64,000 nucleotides of DNA from Pachyseris speciosa (Eukaryota; Cnidaria; Anthozoa; Scleractinia; Pachyseridae): the NCBI GenBank assembly GCA_016490735.1, contig JAEMWC010000015.1, positions 973,501 through 1,037,500 on the forward strand. Reading direction: 5' to 3'. Of this stretch, positions 1-8,257 are shown piece by piece (the first letter of the stretch is position 1; every line of letters starts with the position of its first letter). Below the pieces are notes generated by a model. The model saw only the letters and a list, made by a program, of their open reading frames with translations, was not told the origin of the DNA and ran no database searches. Position numbers and translations under genes: made by a program.

Positions 1-1
1 G

Positions 2-1282
2 CCCTCGAAATACATCATTTATCTTGATGCTAATAATTTGTATGGTTGGGCTATGAGTCAATACTTACCAACCAGTGGTTTCAAATGGTTGACACAAAAA
101 CAGATCAATAATTTAGACCTAGCTTTCTATAAAGAAGACAGCAACAAAGGTTTGATTCTTGAAGTTGATTTAGAATATCCCCCAGAGTTACATGATCTTC
201 ACAATGACTATCCACTGGCACCGGAAAAGGTCAAAGTGACTGGGGACATGCTATCAGATTATTGTAAAAACATAGCGAAGAAATATAAAATATCAACTGG
301 TCTGGTACATAAACTGATACCAACATTAAGCAACAAAGAAAAATACGTGCTCCATTACAGGAACCTCCAATTATATACTGATCTCGGTTTGAAAATAACT
401 AAAGTCCATCGAGTTCTAGAGTTCAATCAGTCCGCGTGGCTCAGACAGTACATCGACTTCAACACGCAGAAAAGAACTAACGCTAAAAATGCCTTTGAGA
501 AAGACTTCTTCAAGCTGATGAATAACAGTGTATTTGGAAAAACGATGGAAAACCTCAGAAAGCGAGTAGACGTTAGATTAGTCACCGATGAAAAGAAACT
601 ATTAAAAATGGCTGCTAAACCGACATATGTTAGCAGTAAAATCTTCAATCAAAATTTGGTAGCTGTTCATAAGATAAAAGAAACACTTACCCTGAACAGG
701 CCGGCATACGTGGGGATGTGTATTCTAGACCTTAGCAAGACACTGATGTACGATTTCCATTACAACTACATCAAAGAGAAATATGGAGATGAAGCAAAAT
801 TATTATTTACAGACACAGACTCACTGACATATGAAATTGGAACCCATGACATCTATAGAAATTTCTGGAGGGATAAAAATAAATTTGATAACAGTGACTA
901 TCCTGAAAGCTCGCCATTCTCCGATAAGACCAATAAAAAAGTAATCGGTAAGATGAAAGATGAGACTGCTGGAGTCCCAATATGTGAATTCGTAGGACTG
1001 AGATCGAAGATGTATAGCTATATTAAAGATGATCAGAAAGGAGGGAAGACAGCAAAAGGTATTAGTAAGAATATTATTAAGAATAACATCAAACATGAAA
1101 ATTATAAAGAGACACTATTTGATAATAAACAGATGCATCATAGAATGAAAACAATTAGAAGTCAGAACCATCAACTTGGAAGTTATGAGATAAATAAAGT
1201 ATCACTCAGCTGCTTTGACGACAAGCGGTATATTCATGATAATGGCGTGACAAGTCTTGCTTATGGACATTATAAAATCTAG
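2..1282 (+). CDS. Protein-primed family-B DNA polymerase, C-terminal part (Maverick/Polinton type), cut by the window edge
   Basis: The frame is open from base 2, so the true start lies outside the window; the first in-frame ATG is only internal. Family-B palm motifs are present in order: a motif A-like segment YLDANNLYGWAM at about nt 20-55, a motif B segment with NNSVFGKTMENLRKR at about nt 518-560, and motif C FTDTDSL at about nt 806-826, with the catalytic DTD. The frame ends with a conserved-looking HDNGVTSLAYGHY tail and a TAG. The motif spacing and the YLDANNLYG block fit the DNA_pol_B_2 (protein-primed) family carried by Maverick/Polinton elements and related integrated viruses. The exonuclease and N-terminal regions are not in the window. 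No stop or frameshift is visible in the 426 codons seen. No integrase, ATPase or capsid gene follows downstream, so the rest of the element, if present, is to the left. Confidence 0.85.
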   Translation, partial: PSKYIIYLDANNLYGWAMSQYLPTSGFKWLTQKQINNLDLAFYKEDSNKGLILEVDLEYPPELHDLHNDYPLAPEKVKVTGDMLSDYCKNIAKKYKISTGLVHKLIPTLSNKEKYVLHYRNLQLYTDLGLKITKVHRVLEFNQSAWLRQYIDFNTQKRTNAKNAFEKDFFKLMNNSVFGKTMENLRKRVDVRLVTDEKKLLKMAAKPTYVSSKIFNQNLVAVHKIKETLTLNRPAYVGMCILDLSKTLMYDFHYNYIKEKYGDEAKLLFTDTDSLTYEIGTHDIYRNFWRDKNKFDNSDYPESSPFSDKTNKKVIGKMKDETAGVPICEFVGLRSKMYSYIKDDQKGGKTAKGISKNIIKNNIKHENYKETLFDNKQMHHRMKTIRSQNHQLGSYEINKVSLSCFDDKRYIHDNGVTSLAYGHYKI

Positions 1283-1408
1283 CTGTTGACGTCACGCCAT
1301 ATGATTTTTGTGAGTTTTAAAATACTACCCTCTTTGGGGGGTTTCCCTTTCGAATGAGTCATCGCCTATAGCTGCAGAAAAAAAATAGCAAAACTGGTGG
1401 CCACCAGA

Positions 1409-1467
1409 ACCTCTCATGAGGGACTTAATTTGGAATTTGAATCACCACCCGTCCCTCATGAGAGGTT
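1409..1467. repeat. Perfect 16-bp hairpin followed by a T-run, 126 nt after the polymerase stop
   Basis: aacctctcatgaggga (1409-1424) pairs exactly with 1452-1467 across a 27-nt loop, and the right arm runs straight into a stretch of T residues. A separate palindrome, ctggtggccaccag, lies at 1395-1408. The position just past the polymerase stop suggests a transcript 3'-end structure, as hairpins serve in some large DNA viruses; that role is inferred. Confidence 0.5.
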
Positions 1468-1689
1468 TTTTTTGTTTAGTTTTTTTGAATTCCCACCTCC
1501 ACACCACCAGAGCACTATCATTTATGTCTTTCCCACCTCCACTCCGCTCTGGCCCTATCAGACCCTCTTGAGGCCAAGTATTTGTTTATTTGTTTTTTTC
1601 ACCCTCCGGCTTGAGATTGAACCGGCACTTCTGTCAAAGCCTAAGCTTTCACTATAGCTCTACCCAACAATCCGACACCATCTAAGGGT

Positions 1690-1765
1690 GATTTTTTATT
1701 TTTCATTTTTTATTTTTCATTTTTTTTATTTTTAATTTTTTTATTTTTCATTTTTTATTTTTTCA
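1690..1765. repeat. T-rich low-complexity tract
   Basis: Irregular repeats of an (A)TTTTT(C)A type unit. It contains no coding signal. Confidence 0.8.
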
Positions 1766-1766
1766 A

Positions 1767-1879
1767 CCCATGGAATAACGGCGGGGGTTTTTCATTATTC
1801 CATGGGGTGGCTTGTATACATTTCGCTAACGAAAGGCCCCCGCTTTTTCCAATCGTTAGATCCTATGTATACAAGCCAC
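1767..1879. repeat. Two back-to-back hairpins
   Basis: cccatggaataa at 1767-1778 pairs with 1795-1806 (12 bp, perfect). Immediately after, gtggcttgtatacat at 1807-1821 pairs with 1865-1879 (15 bp, perfect), with a further inner pairing of ctaac 1826-1830 and gttag 1855-1859. No gene overlaps them. Confidence 0.7.
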
Positions 1880-2028
1880 TCTTTATCTGTGTGAAACAAC
1901 CCTTATATATTCGTTTGTATTTTCATTTTTATGCTTGTGGTACATAAATGAAATTTACAAAGATAAAAAATAATACGCATGTGTAAAAGCGAAAAATCTG
2001 ACGTCTATAGGTGATGACTCATTCCCTG

Positions 2029-2074
2029 TTTTCCGAGAATGTCACGCTTGGTGATTTTTCCGAGAATGTCACGC
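2029..2074. repeat. Direct repeat of 19 bp
   Basis: ttttccgagaatgtcacgc occurs at 2029-2047 and again at 2056-2074. Confidence 0.75.
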
Positions 2075-2099
2075 ATTTTATGAAGTGTGCTGACCTTGG

Positions 2100-2230
2100 T
2101 TCCATCAGATTGAACAACTATAGATTCCATCAAATTAAATAACTATATATTCCATCAAATTAAATAACTATATATTCCATCAAATTAAATAACTATATAT
2201 TCCATCAAATTAAATAACTATATATTCCAG
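2100..2230. repeat. 25-bp tandem repeat, about five copies
   Basis: The unit attccatcaaattaaataactatat is repeated exactly four times (2124-2223), preceded by one diverged copy from 2100 and followed by a partial copy ending at 2230. Confidence 0.9.
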
Positions 2231-2751
2231 AATACGAGATCATTTTGCTAAAACACCCCATTTTTGATCTGGTACCCCCAAACACTATACTACTTACATG
2301 CGTAATTCCCAATTCACCTGTTAGGCCTGCAATCAATAAGCGAGTAGCTGAAGAGTCTGAAAATGAACATAAGACTGGTGCAAGTCAAGGTTCAACGGCC
2401 AAGTAACAGCCTGACTGAATAGCTGGAAAGCTTGGGGAAAATGTTGTGTCGGGGTAAATAAGGCCAGACTTCCACAGCGGTGGATAATGTTTCATTATTT
2501 ATGCGAAATTTAAAACCAAATAGCGGTATACTGGAACACGATTAGCGACGCTGTTTCGCAGACGTACCTTTTCCGCCTGCAACAAAGGAAATAGGAGACG
2601 TCTGCACGCAGGCTAAAGAAGAGGTTGTAATTAATTTAAAAATGCCAAAAATTACGTGCAGCCTACCACCCAATTATTAAAAGCCGCTAAGAAAAACAAG
2701 AGAATTAATAGAGCCGAGTGACTGCTATTTTCCCTTTGAATACTAAAACTG

Positions 2752-2967
2752 TAATTCGTGGCTGATAATTGGCGCTGTTTTGTGGCCTAAGGTTGTCCGA
2801 AGGCTGTTTAGAAGCTTTGGTTGGTAGGGGTCCTGTCATCGCATTGTTAGGAAATTGCTAAATGGTAACACATAACTACATTTTTAATATTCGTGGCTAA
2901 CATCTGGCGTTATTTTTGGGCTCAAATTAAAGTGGAAAGACTGATCATTCCTGACAACAAGCTTACC
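2752..2967 (+). promoter_or_regulatory. Conserved 5' block of the MAAE-type receptor genes (copy 1)
   Basis: About 215 bp ending at the start codon are shared, with few changes, by the four MAAE-type receptor loci (here and upstream of 9472, 41605 and 43266). The block contains gtggcctaaggttg, ggcctgtcatc-like and cctgacaacaagctt segments. It probably holds the core promoter and 5' UTR. Reading frames running into it from the gene differ between copies, so it is unlikely to be coding. The stretch 2231-2751 before it holds older receptor 5'-flank sequence and no recognisable gene. Confidence 0.4.
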
Positions 2968-3897
2968 ATGGCAGCAGAGGTTTGCACTCAGAGGCAGGAG
3001 GAACTGAGAAAGGTTTTTCAGCGTCACCGAGACGTGATGGTGATGAATGCTGTTTTAAAATTCATAATCGGTGTGGTGGCATTTCTTGGAAATCTCCTTG
3101 TTATTCGCGCCCTCTGGAAAGCCTCCTCCATTCCTGCTAATTTGAAGAAGTTGTTCATTAGTCTTGCCTTGTCAGATCTTGCCTTGGGTTCGATTATACT
3201 ATTGCATTCTGTTATCTGGATAGTAAAGATGAATATGGAGGCGATTGAACAATGAAACATAGATTGGATCTGTCCAATCTTTGACACCGTTTCTAATTTT
3301 TTATTTTTCTATCTGGCTTGTGCATCGTTTCTGAATATCGTCACTATCACCGTAGATAGACTTCTAACTTTGTTTCTCCACTTACGATATCAAGAACTTG
3401 TGACTTCAAATCGTGTGCTTATTGCCGTGGTTTTGTTATGGTTAACAAGTGGTGTCAGTGCTGGCATATATATTTCACTTCCTAAACACAGTGACATGGC
3501 TATGGTTATCACTCAGCTTATTGGACTTTTCGTGACGACTGTGGCTTATATTCGCATCTATAAAGCTGTTAGGTATCATCGGAATCAGATAGAAAGCCAT
3601 GTTCAGCTACCAAATGCCCAAACAATGGACCTAGTAGGAGAAAAGAAGTCCGCATTCAATGCTTTGATCGTCTATGTTGTTTTCGTGGCTTGCTATCTAC
3701 CAAGAATTTGCTCAATATTGATATCAACTAATAGTTCAGGGACGTTCTTTTTGCTCGCAAAATATATTTCGTTCTTCTTGGTTTTTCTCAATTCTTCGTT
3801 AAACCCCTTGGTTTACTGTTGGCGATATCGAGAAATACGTTTTCTTGTGAAAAGCACGGTAAAGAAAATATCTTGCTTCACCGTCAGCAAGACTTAA
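2968..3897 (+). pseudogene. Rhodopsin-like GPCR, MAAE type, with one in-frame TGA
   Basis: One continuous frame of 310 codons is interrupted only by TGA at 3253-3255 (codon 96, at the TM2-TM3 loop). The intact paralogue at 41605 has tca (Ser) there, so a single C-to-G change explains the stop. Before it: TM1 with GNLLVIRALW and TM2 with SDLALG. After it: the TM3 end with VDRLLTLFLHLRY, the TM4 Trp, a TM6 with CYLP, and TM7 with [13 protein letters not shown]. The start is the ATG at 2968 (context taccATGg), conserved in all MAAE-type copies, rather than the upstream in-frame ATG at 2893. The 5' half resembles the gene at 41605 and the 3' half the pseudogene at 43266. Selenocysteine or readthrough use of the TGA is possible in principle, but nothing supports it. 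Confidence 0.85.
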
Positions 3898-5206
3898 GAA
3901 TAGGGACAGAATTCATTCTCGACCCCATTCAGTTGCAAGCATAAATGTGAATTATCTCTGTTGTTTGTTTGTTTATTTTGACAACGGTGGCAAATCTCTC
4001 TTTTGGAGGACCTGTCTCACTGGAGATTTACTCATCTTTACTGAATGTGGAACATAAAACGTGCCGTCAGTGGTTTTCGTTTATTTCTTATAGAACCAGT
4101 TTAGGCATCAGTGATATCTCTTGATGTTCGTCGCTGTCAACGAGGTTAGGACCGAATGCATTCTCCACCCCTTTTGGAAACATAAATGTAAAATATCCCA
4201 GTTGCTTGTTTGTTTATTTTGACAACGGTGGCAAATCTCCCTTTTGAAGGACCTGTGTCACTAAAGATTTACTCATCTTTACTGAATGAGCTACATGAAA
4301 CGTGCCTTCACTAGTTTTACGTTTATTGTTTACAGAAATAAACAGATAGGCATGCATCAGTGATATCTCTTCGATGTTCGTAACCTGTATGCCTGCAACT
4401 TGGCTACTTAAGTTTAATTTTCATTCCTTTTAATTTTATGTCCGTGATCTTTGATAATACTAAAGCATCAAAGAACATGGTTAATATTGCTTTTTATTAT
4501 CAGTTTCAGTCTTTCATAAGTTCGTTTGCTGTAATTTATTCCGTTGTTGTTGTTTAGACAAGTATACCCGAACTCACGTGTGCGTATATATGTGTGTCTG
4601 ATTATTCTGCGACTATCTTAATGGAAGAGAAAGGAAGCGAGTGTTACAGGTGGCTGATGATCCGAATCTGTTGGTGTTTGTTATTCATCATAGTTGACAA
4701 TAATATTTGAGTTGGAGAATCGGCTGTCCGTATGAAAGGTGTTTTTCTTTATAATACACCGTAGACCCAACGTTAACCTAATACATACAGAACGAAATGA
4801 GCGAGACGATAATCTTGTTGTTTTAAATTATCATTGAAAACGAAAGTTCAAATTGGCAGCAAAGAAAATTACAAATAAAGTAGCCTAGCAGTTGAAATAG
4901 AACTGAAATCGGTATTGAAGAGTTTTCTCACATGTTTCCTGTAGAATGCAAAGGTAAAAGTTAGGGTTCCACTTTTTGAAAATTCCGACTCCTAGATTAT
5001 TAATGTTTAATGTAGAAGAACGTTTAAGTTTGGTAAAGTGTAGAATATTCATGAGACGAGCGTGTATTATGAGGGGGCGAAATTACAGCCAGCAAATAGC
5101 CAGAGATCCAGTTGTTAATTGAAGATGGTGATTGGCCAAGCTGTTTCAACGAGATAGGCCGCCATTTTGAATTGAGGCAAGGGCAAAGGAAAATACAGTG
5201 TTTAAG

Positions 5207-5646
5207 CTTACCATAAAAGCTCTATTATGTCCCCGGGGAGCTTATTTAAGTTGAGGCCTTATAAACACGGGGCACTTATTGGAGAGGGGGGTTTAATAGA
5301 GAGGGGGGGTGGGGGGAGGAGCTTATTTCAAATCTTTGAACACGCCGTAATCGTGTTAAATAGTTTCTGCACATATCTCAAACAACTGCAGTAAAACTTT
5401 ATGATTCACTACTGAGCAGGAAACAGTATTGTGTGTTTTGTTGTAAATTTGTTTAAAATAGACCAACTGGGCCGCCTAAACTATATTTCGTAAGAGGGAA
5501 TAGGAGGGAATAATTACAAAATCTCGCATCCCAAAAGGGGGGGGGGGTTATTAGAGAGGGGGGCTTATTACAAAAACCGACTCCCAAACGGGGGGCTTAT
5601 TAGAGAGAGGGGGGGGGGAGGGGCTTAATAGAGCTTTTACGGTAAG
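5207..5646. mobile_element. MITE with G-rich interior and TACCATAAAAGCTC-type inverted ends
   Basis: The left end cttaccataaaagctctatta and the right end ttaatagagcttttacggtaag are inverted repeats of about 22 bp. The interior repeats gggggcttatt(a)gagagg motifs. The homologous position downstream of the gene at 9472 (between 11282 and 11283, tttaag/tgtttt) lacks the element, which fixes the boundaries. A second copy is at 51973-52353. No transposase is encoded. Confidence 0.75.
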
Positions 5647-5823
5647 TGTTTTAGGGTTATGTTTGTTACCAGGGCTCACGCACTAGAAGTATAGTAGGCT
5701 AGGCACATAAACACTCTGCGTGGTGCCAATCTTCCCCTGACTATTGTTGTAAAACCATTTTTAAAATTGCTCAGGCACAATTTGTCGGCGAAATAAGAAA
5801 TAAAAAAAAAATCTAGGGAGACG

Positions 5824-6067
5824 GTGTCCAATTATATTTCATCTTTTTCGGGTATCAAGCTTTATGCCTATTGTACATTTTTTATTTTGCTTGTATGTAT
5901 TCCTATATTTCTGTATTGCTGTATTTCAGTTCCTCAGTTTTTCGCAGGTCCACCACTGTCCACATCAGCCTTAGGCAGGCTGCTCACTATATATAGTTTT
6001 AGCTTATACTAAAATTGTATATACAAACCTAAATTATCAAATAAAGGATTGATTGATTGATTGATTG
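5824..6067 (+). mobile_element. Retroelement 3'-end-like sequence with an (ATTG)n tail
   Basis: An AT-rich stretch ends in aataaagg followed by ATTG repeats (6048-6067). This is the usual shape of the 3' end of a CR1/L2-like LINE or of a SINE that uses such a LINE. The same sequence occurs in the duplicate at about 52536-52752. No coding part is recognisable. Confidence 0.4.
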
Positions 6068-6186
6068 TGATAATTGAGGTGTACGTAAGGGATACGTCGC
6101 TCGTCAAGGTTTAGATAAAGCAATCAGTGTCTTTCCTAAAATATCCCTTGGGATTGTATTTTTCTGCTCTAATTAAGGGATAGACT

Positions 6187-6441
6187 GTGTTCCATGAAAT
6201 TTTGCATGTTAAAATAATAATGCCGTATGTTGTGGAATTCAAAAGTGCAGTTTTAAATAAAGATCCTCAGTTCGCCCAATCCTCTCCATTTCTTTCATCT
6301 CCCAAGGGAAAGTACCTTTTGCGTGGTATCCGTGTTCAGAATTCAACTGTAGTTTTAAGAGGAAAACACTGTAAAGGATGGAAAATTAGTCTTGCACAGT
6401 ACTTAGCCTTATTATGGGATATTAATGTTCAGTGGTTTTAA
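6187..6441 (+). other. Unrecognised 84-codon frame, shared by both segmental copies
   Basis: The frame contains EFKSAVLNKDPQFAQSSPF and KGKYLLRGIRVQNSTVVL. The duplicate at 52811-53086 keeps the frame across an in-frame 3-nt insertion (an extra Gln) but is shortened by a CAG-to-TAG change. No family is recognised. It may be a former exon or chance coding capacity; conservation between such recent duplicates is weak evidence. Confidence 0.2.
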
Positions 6442-7107
6442 TATTCAGAGCGTGTATCAGTTACGGTCAAACCATTTTAACTTTTAAAGGGGGTGGGGTG
6501 TGGGGAAGTTGGGCGCCTGTTTTTCCTGGTCGACGTTTTCTTTTCTTTCCATTTTTTTTAATGACTTAGAACCTCTTGTGGATTATCAACCAGTAAACAA
6601 CGTATTACCTTGCTTGGTTGCGTTTGACACTATTCTGTTTTTGTTTGTTTGTTTTCGGGCAAAAGCCATGCAGGGTATTTTTTGGTACATATCTGGCGGA
6701 CTTCTTTTCACTCAAAAATAGAATAATCCACTCCTTCATTGTAGCAGGAAATTGCATTTTCTGCAAATGATCTTGGTTTTGATATAAGCTAACTCAAGTT
6801 GTCAGCTGTTGCCAAACTATGGTCAACAAACATTCTGATGCTTCGACAGTGGCAATAAGCGCCAGGGCCCAAAAACGAGAATGGAAATACCAATTTTTAG
6901 ATGCGAAATAAAATACTACTTACTTGGCCCAGGAAGGATAGTGTTATGTCAAATAAATTTTATGAATGAAAGGGCCTTCTGTTAATGATAAGAAATCAAG
7001 CTGTCAGTGAAAATGGAGTTTGTGCAGTGTGTTAGGGGAATTCAAGTCAAAAGCCCTTTATAAGGTGAGTTACATGACCCGAGAAATTAATAGAAAATTT
7101 ATATTGG

Positions 7108-7312
7108 GAATAATATTTCCTCAATAATGATGTCTACTAATAGTTCACGGACGTCCTTTTTGCTCTCAAAATACATTTCATTCTCGTTGGATTTTCTCAA
7201 TTCTTCGTTAAACCCCCTGGATTACTGTTGGCGATATCGAGAAATACATTTTCTTGTAAAAGGCGCGGTAAAGAAAATATATTGCGTCGCCGTCAGCTTG
7301 ACTCAAAATTAG
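7108..7312 (+). pseudogene. GPCR 3' fragment (TM7 and tail only)
   Basis: Homology to the receptor family begins abruptly around 7108, at the end of TM6, and runs to the TAG at 7310-7312. It includes TM7 as [17 protein letters not shown], where the usual NPLVY has become NPLDY, and the usual C-terminal tail. About four fifths of the gene is missing, so it cannot make a receptor. Its tail ends SLTQN like the 55668 locus, which suggests it is the remnant of the second, MTA-type gene of the pair that starts at 2968. Confidence 0.85.
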
Positions 7313-7560
7313 AGAAGCAATGAAAACATAAAGCTTGTGGGATGTGGCTGGAGTGACAAGGATACTTCACAAATTAATGTGATCAAGTAAGCTGAAGCCA
7401 CTCAAAAGGCACTAAGACCACAAGGTAGCGGGCATTACCCCTTAAATCTAACAAAACAAAGATTGAGCCCAAGCATTAGCAGCCATGGACAGCTGTTTCG
7501 GCCTTGTTAGGCCTCATCAGCATGGCATAGATAATGCTCAGGCTCAAGTTAGAGACTCCC
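7313..7560 (-). mobile_element. Hammerhead-bearing repeat (retrozyme or Penelope-type terminal repeat), copy 1
   Basis: This roughly 245-bp insertion directly follows the receptor fragment's stop. It is composed of a segment X (7316-7355, with aaagcttgtgggatgtggc) and a segment Y (7356-7547, ending in the hammerhead stem I). Both recur at 60393-60679, but there in the order Y then X. It has no coding capacity. The orientation is set by the ribozyme. Confidence 0.65.
7482..7526 (-). ncRNA. Type-I hammerhead ribozyme, minimal form
   Basis: Read on the minus strand: stem I GCCATG, core CTGATGA, stem II GGCC-TAACAA-GGCC, core GAAA, a very short stem III C-AGCT-G, cleavage triplet GTC, then CATGGC closing stem I. 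All conserved core bases are present. Outside the core, stem I continues through partly paired segments to ttgagcc/ggctcaa (7463-7547), leaving an internal loop as in natural type-I hammerheads. Short-stem-III hammerheads of this kind are known from Penelope-like elements and metazoan retrozymes. Cleavage would fall after the C of GTC. Confidence 0.85.
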
Positions 7561-7589
7561 ATTCAGTTGTATAAAATATCCCAGATGTT

Positions 7590-8257
7590 CAGGCGAGTGA
7601 CACACGAGTCGATTGTATCCGCTAAATCAAGCGACACACAAGTCGATTGTATGCAGACCGGCCGACACACAAGTCGATTGCATCTAGGCCGAGCGACACA
7701 CGAGTCAATTGCATCTAAACCGAGCGACACACGAGTCGATTGCATCTAGGCCGACCGATACACGAGTCGATTGCATCTAAACCGAGCGACGCACAAGGCG
7801 ATTGTATCTAGACCGAGCGGCACACGAGTCGATTGCATCTAGGCCGACCGATAAACGAGTCCATTGCATTTAAACCGAGCGACGCCCAAATAGATTGCAT
7901 CTAGGCCGAGCGAAACACGAGTCGATTGCATCTAGGCCGAGCGATACTCGAGTCGATTGCATCTAAACCGAACGACGCACAAGTCGATTGTATGTAGACC
8001 AAGCGATACAAAAGTCGATTGCATCTAGGCCGAGCGACACACGAGTCAATTGTATCTAAACCGAGGAACACACGAGTCAATTGTATTTAAACCGAGCAAC
8101 ACACGAGTCGATTGTATGTAGACCGAGCAATACAACAGTCGATTTGATCTCGGCCGACCGACATACGAATCAATTGTACCTAACTGAGTAACACACGAGT
8201 TGATTGTACATAGACCGAGTAATAGATTGCATCTAGGCCGAGCTACATACGAGTCGG
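7590..8257. repeat. 31-bp minisatellite, roughly 20 copies
   Basis: The unit is close to catctaaaccgagcgacac plus acgagtcgattg, with a 31-bp period and frequent single changes (taaacc/taggcc/tagacc variants). It lies about 1.2 kb upstream of the intact receptor gene at 9472. A second array of the same unit is at 40352-40904, upstream of the intact gene at 41605. The small frames crossing it are products of the repeat. Confidence 0.9.

Larger units (their letters stand above)
1352..2024. repeat. Segment bounded by 19-20 nt inverted arms
   Basis: The sequence aatgagtcatcgcctatag at 1353-1371 recurs on the opposite strand at 2006-2023 with one mismatch. The roughly 650 bp between the arms hold several hairpins and low-complexity stretches but no gene. 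This could be a small non-autonomous inverted-repeat element or the 3' end region of the polymerase-bearing element; no clear target-site duplication was found. Confidence 0.35.
3898..7100. repeat. Segmental duplication, copy 1 (partner at 49756-53830)
   Basis: The receptor 3' flank here is nearly identical by eye to 49756-53830, including the agggacagaattcattctcg start, the G-rich MITE (5207-5646), an (ATTG)n tail and the frame at 6187. The partner copy has an extra piggyBac-like MITE and extra sequence at 50264-51187 that are absent here near 4410. The first part, to about 5206, also matches 10402-11282 downstream of the gene at 9472. No real gene is recognisable inside. Confidence 0.85.

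Noticed and set aside
2893..2967. N-terminal extension of the first receptor (MANIWRYFWAQIKVERL...)
   Set aside because: In the other MAAE copies the same sequence is in a different frame relative to the gene, so it is 5' UTR; the conserved start is MAAE.
7534..7749. Small proteins with CIQS/TRVDC-like repeats on either strand
   Set aside because: They are translations of the 31-bp minisatellite and the neighbouring ribozyme repeat.
7590..8257. CRISPR array
   Set aside because: The units are contiguous with no unique spacers, and the host is an animal; it is a minisatellite.
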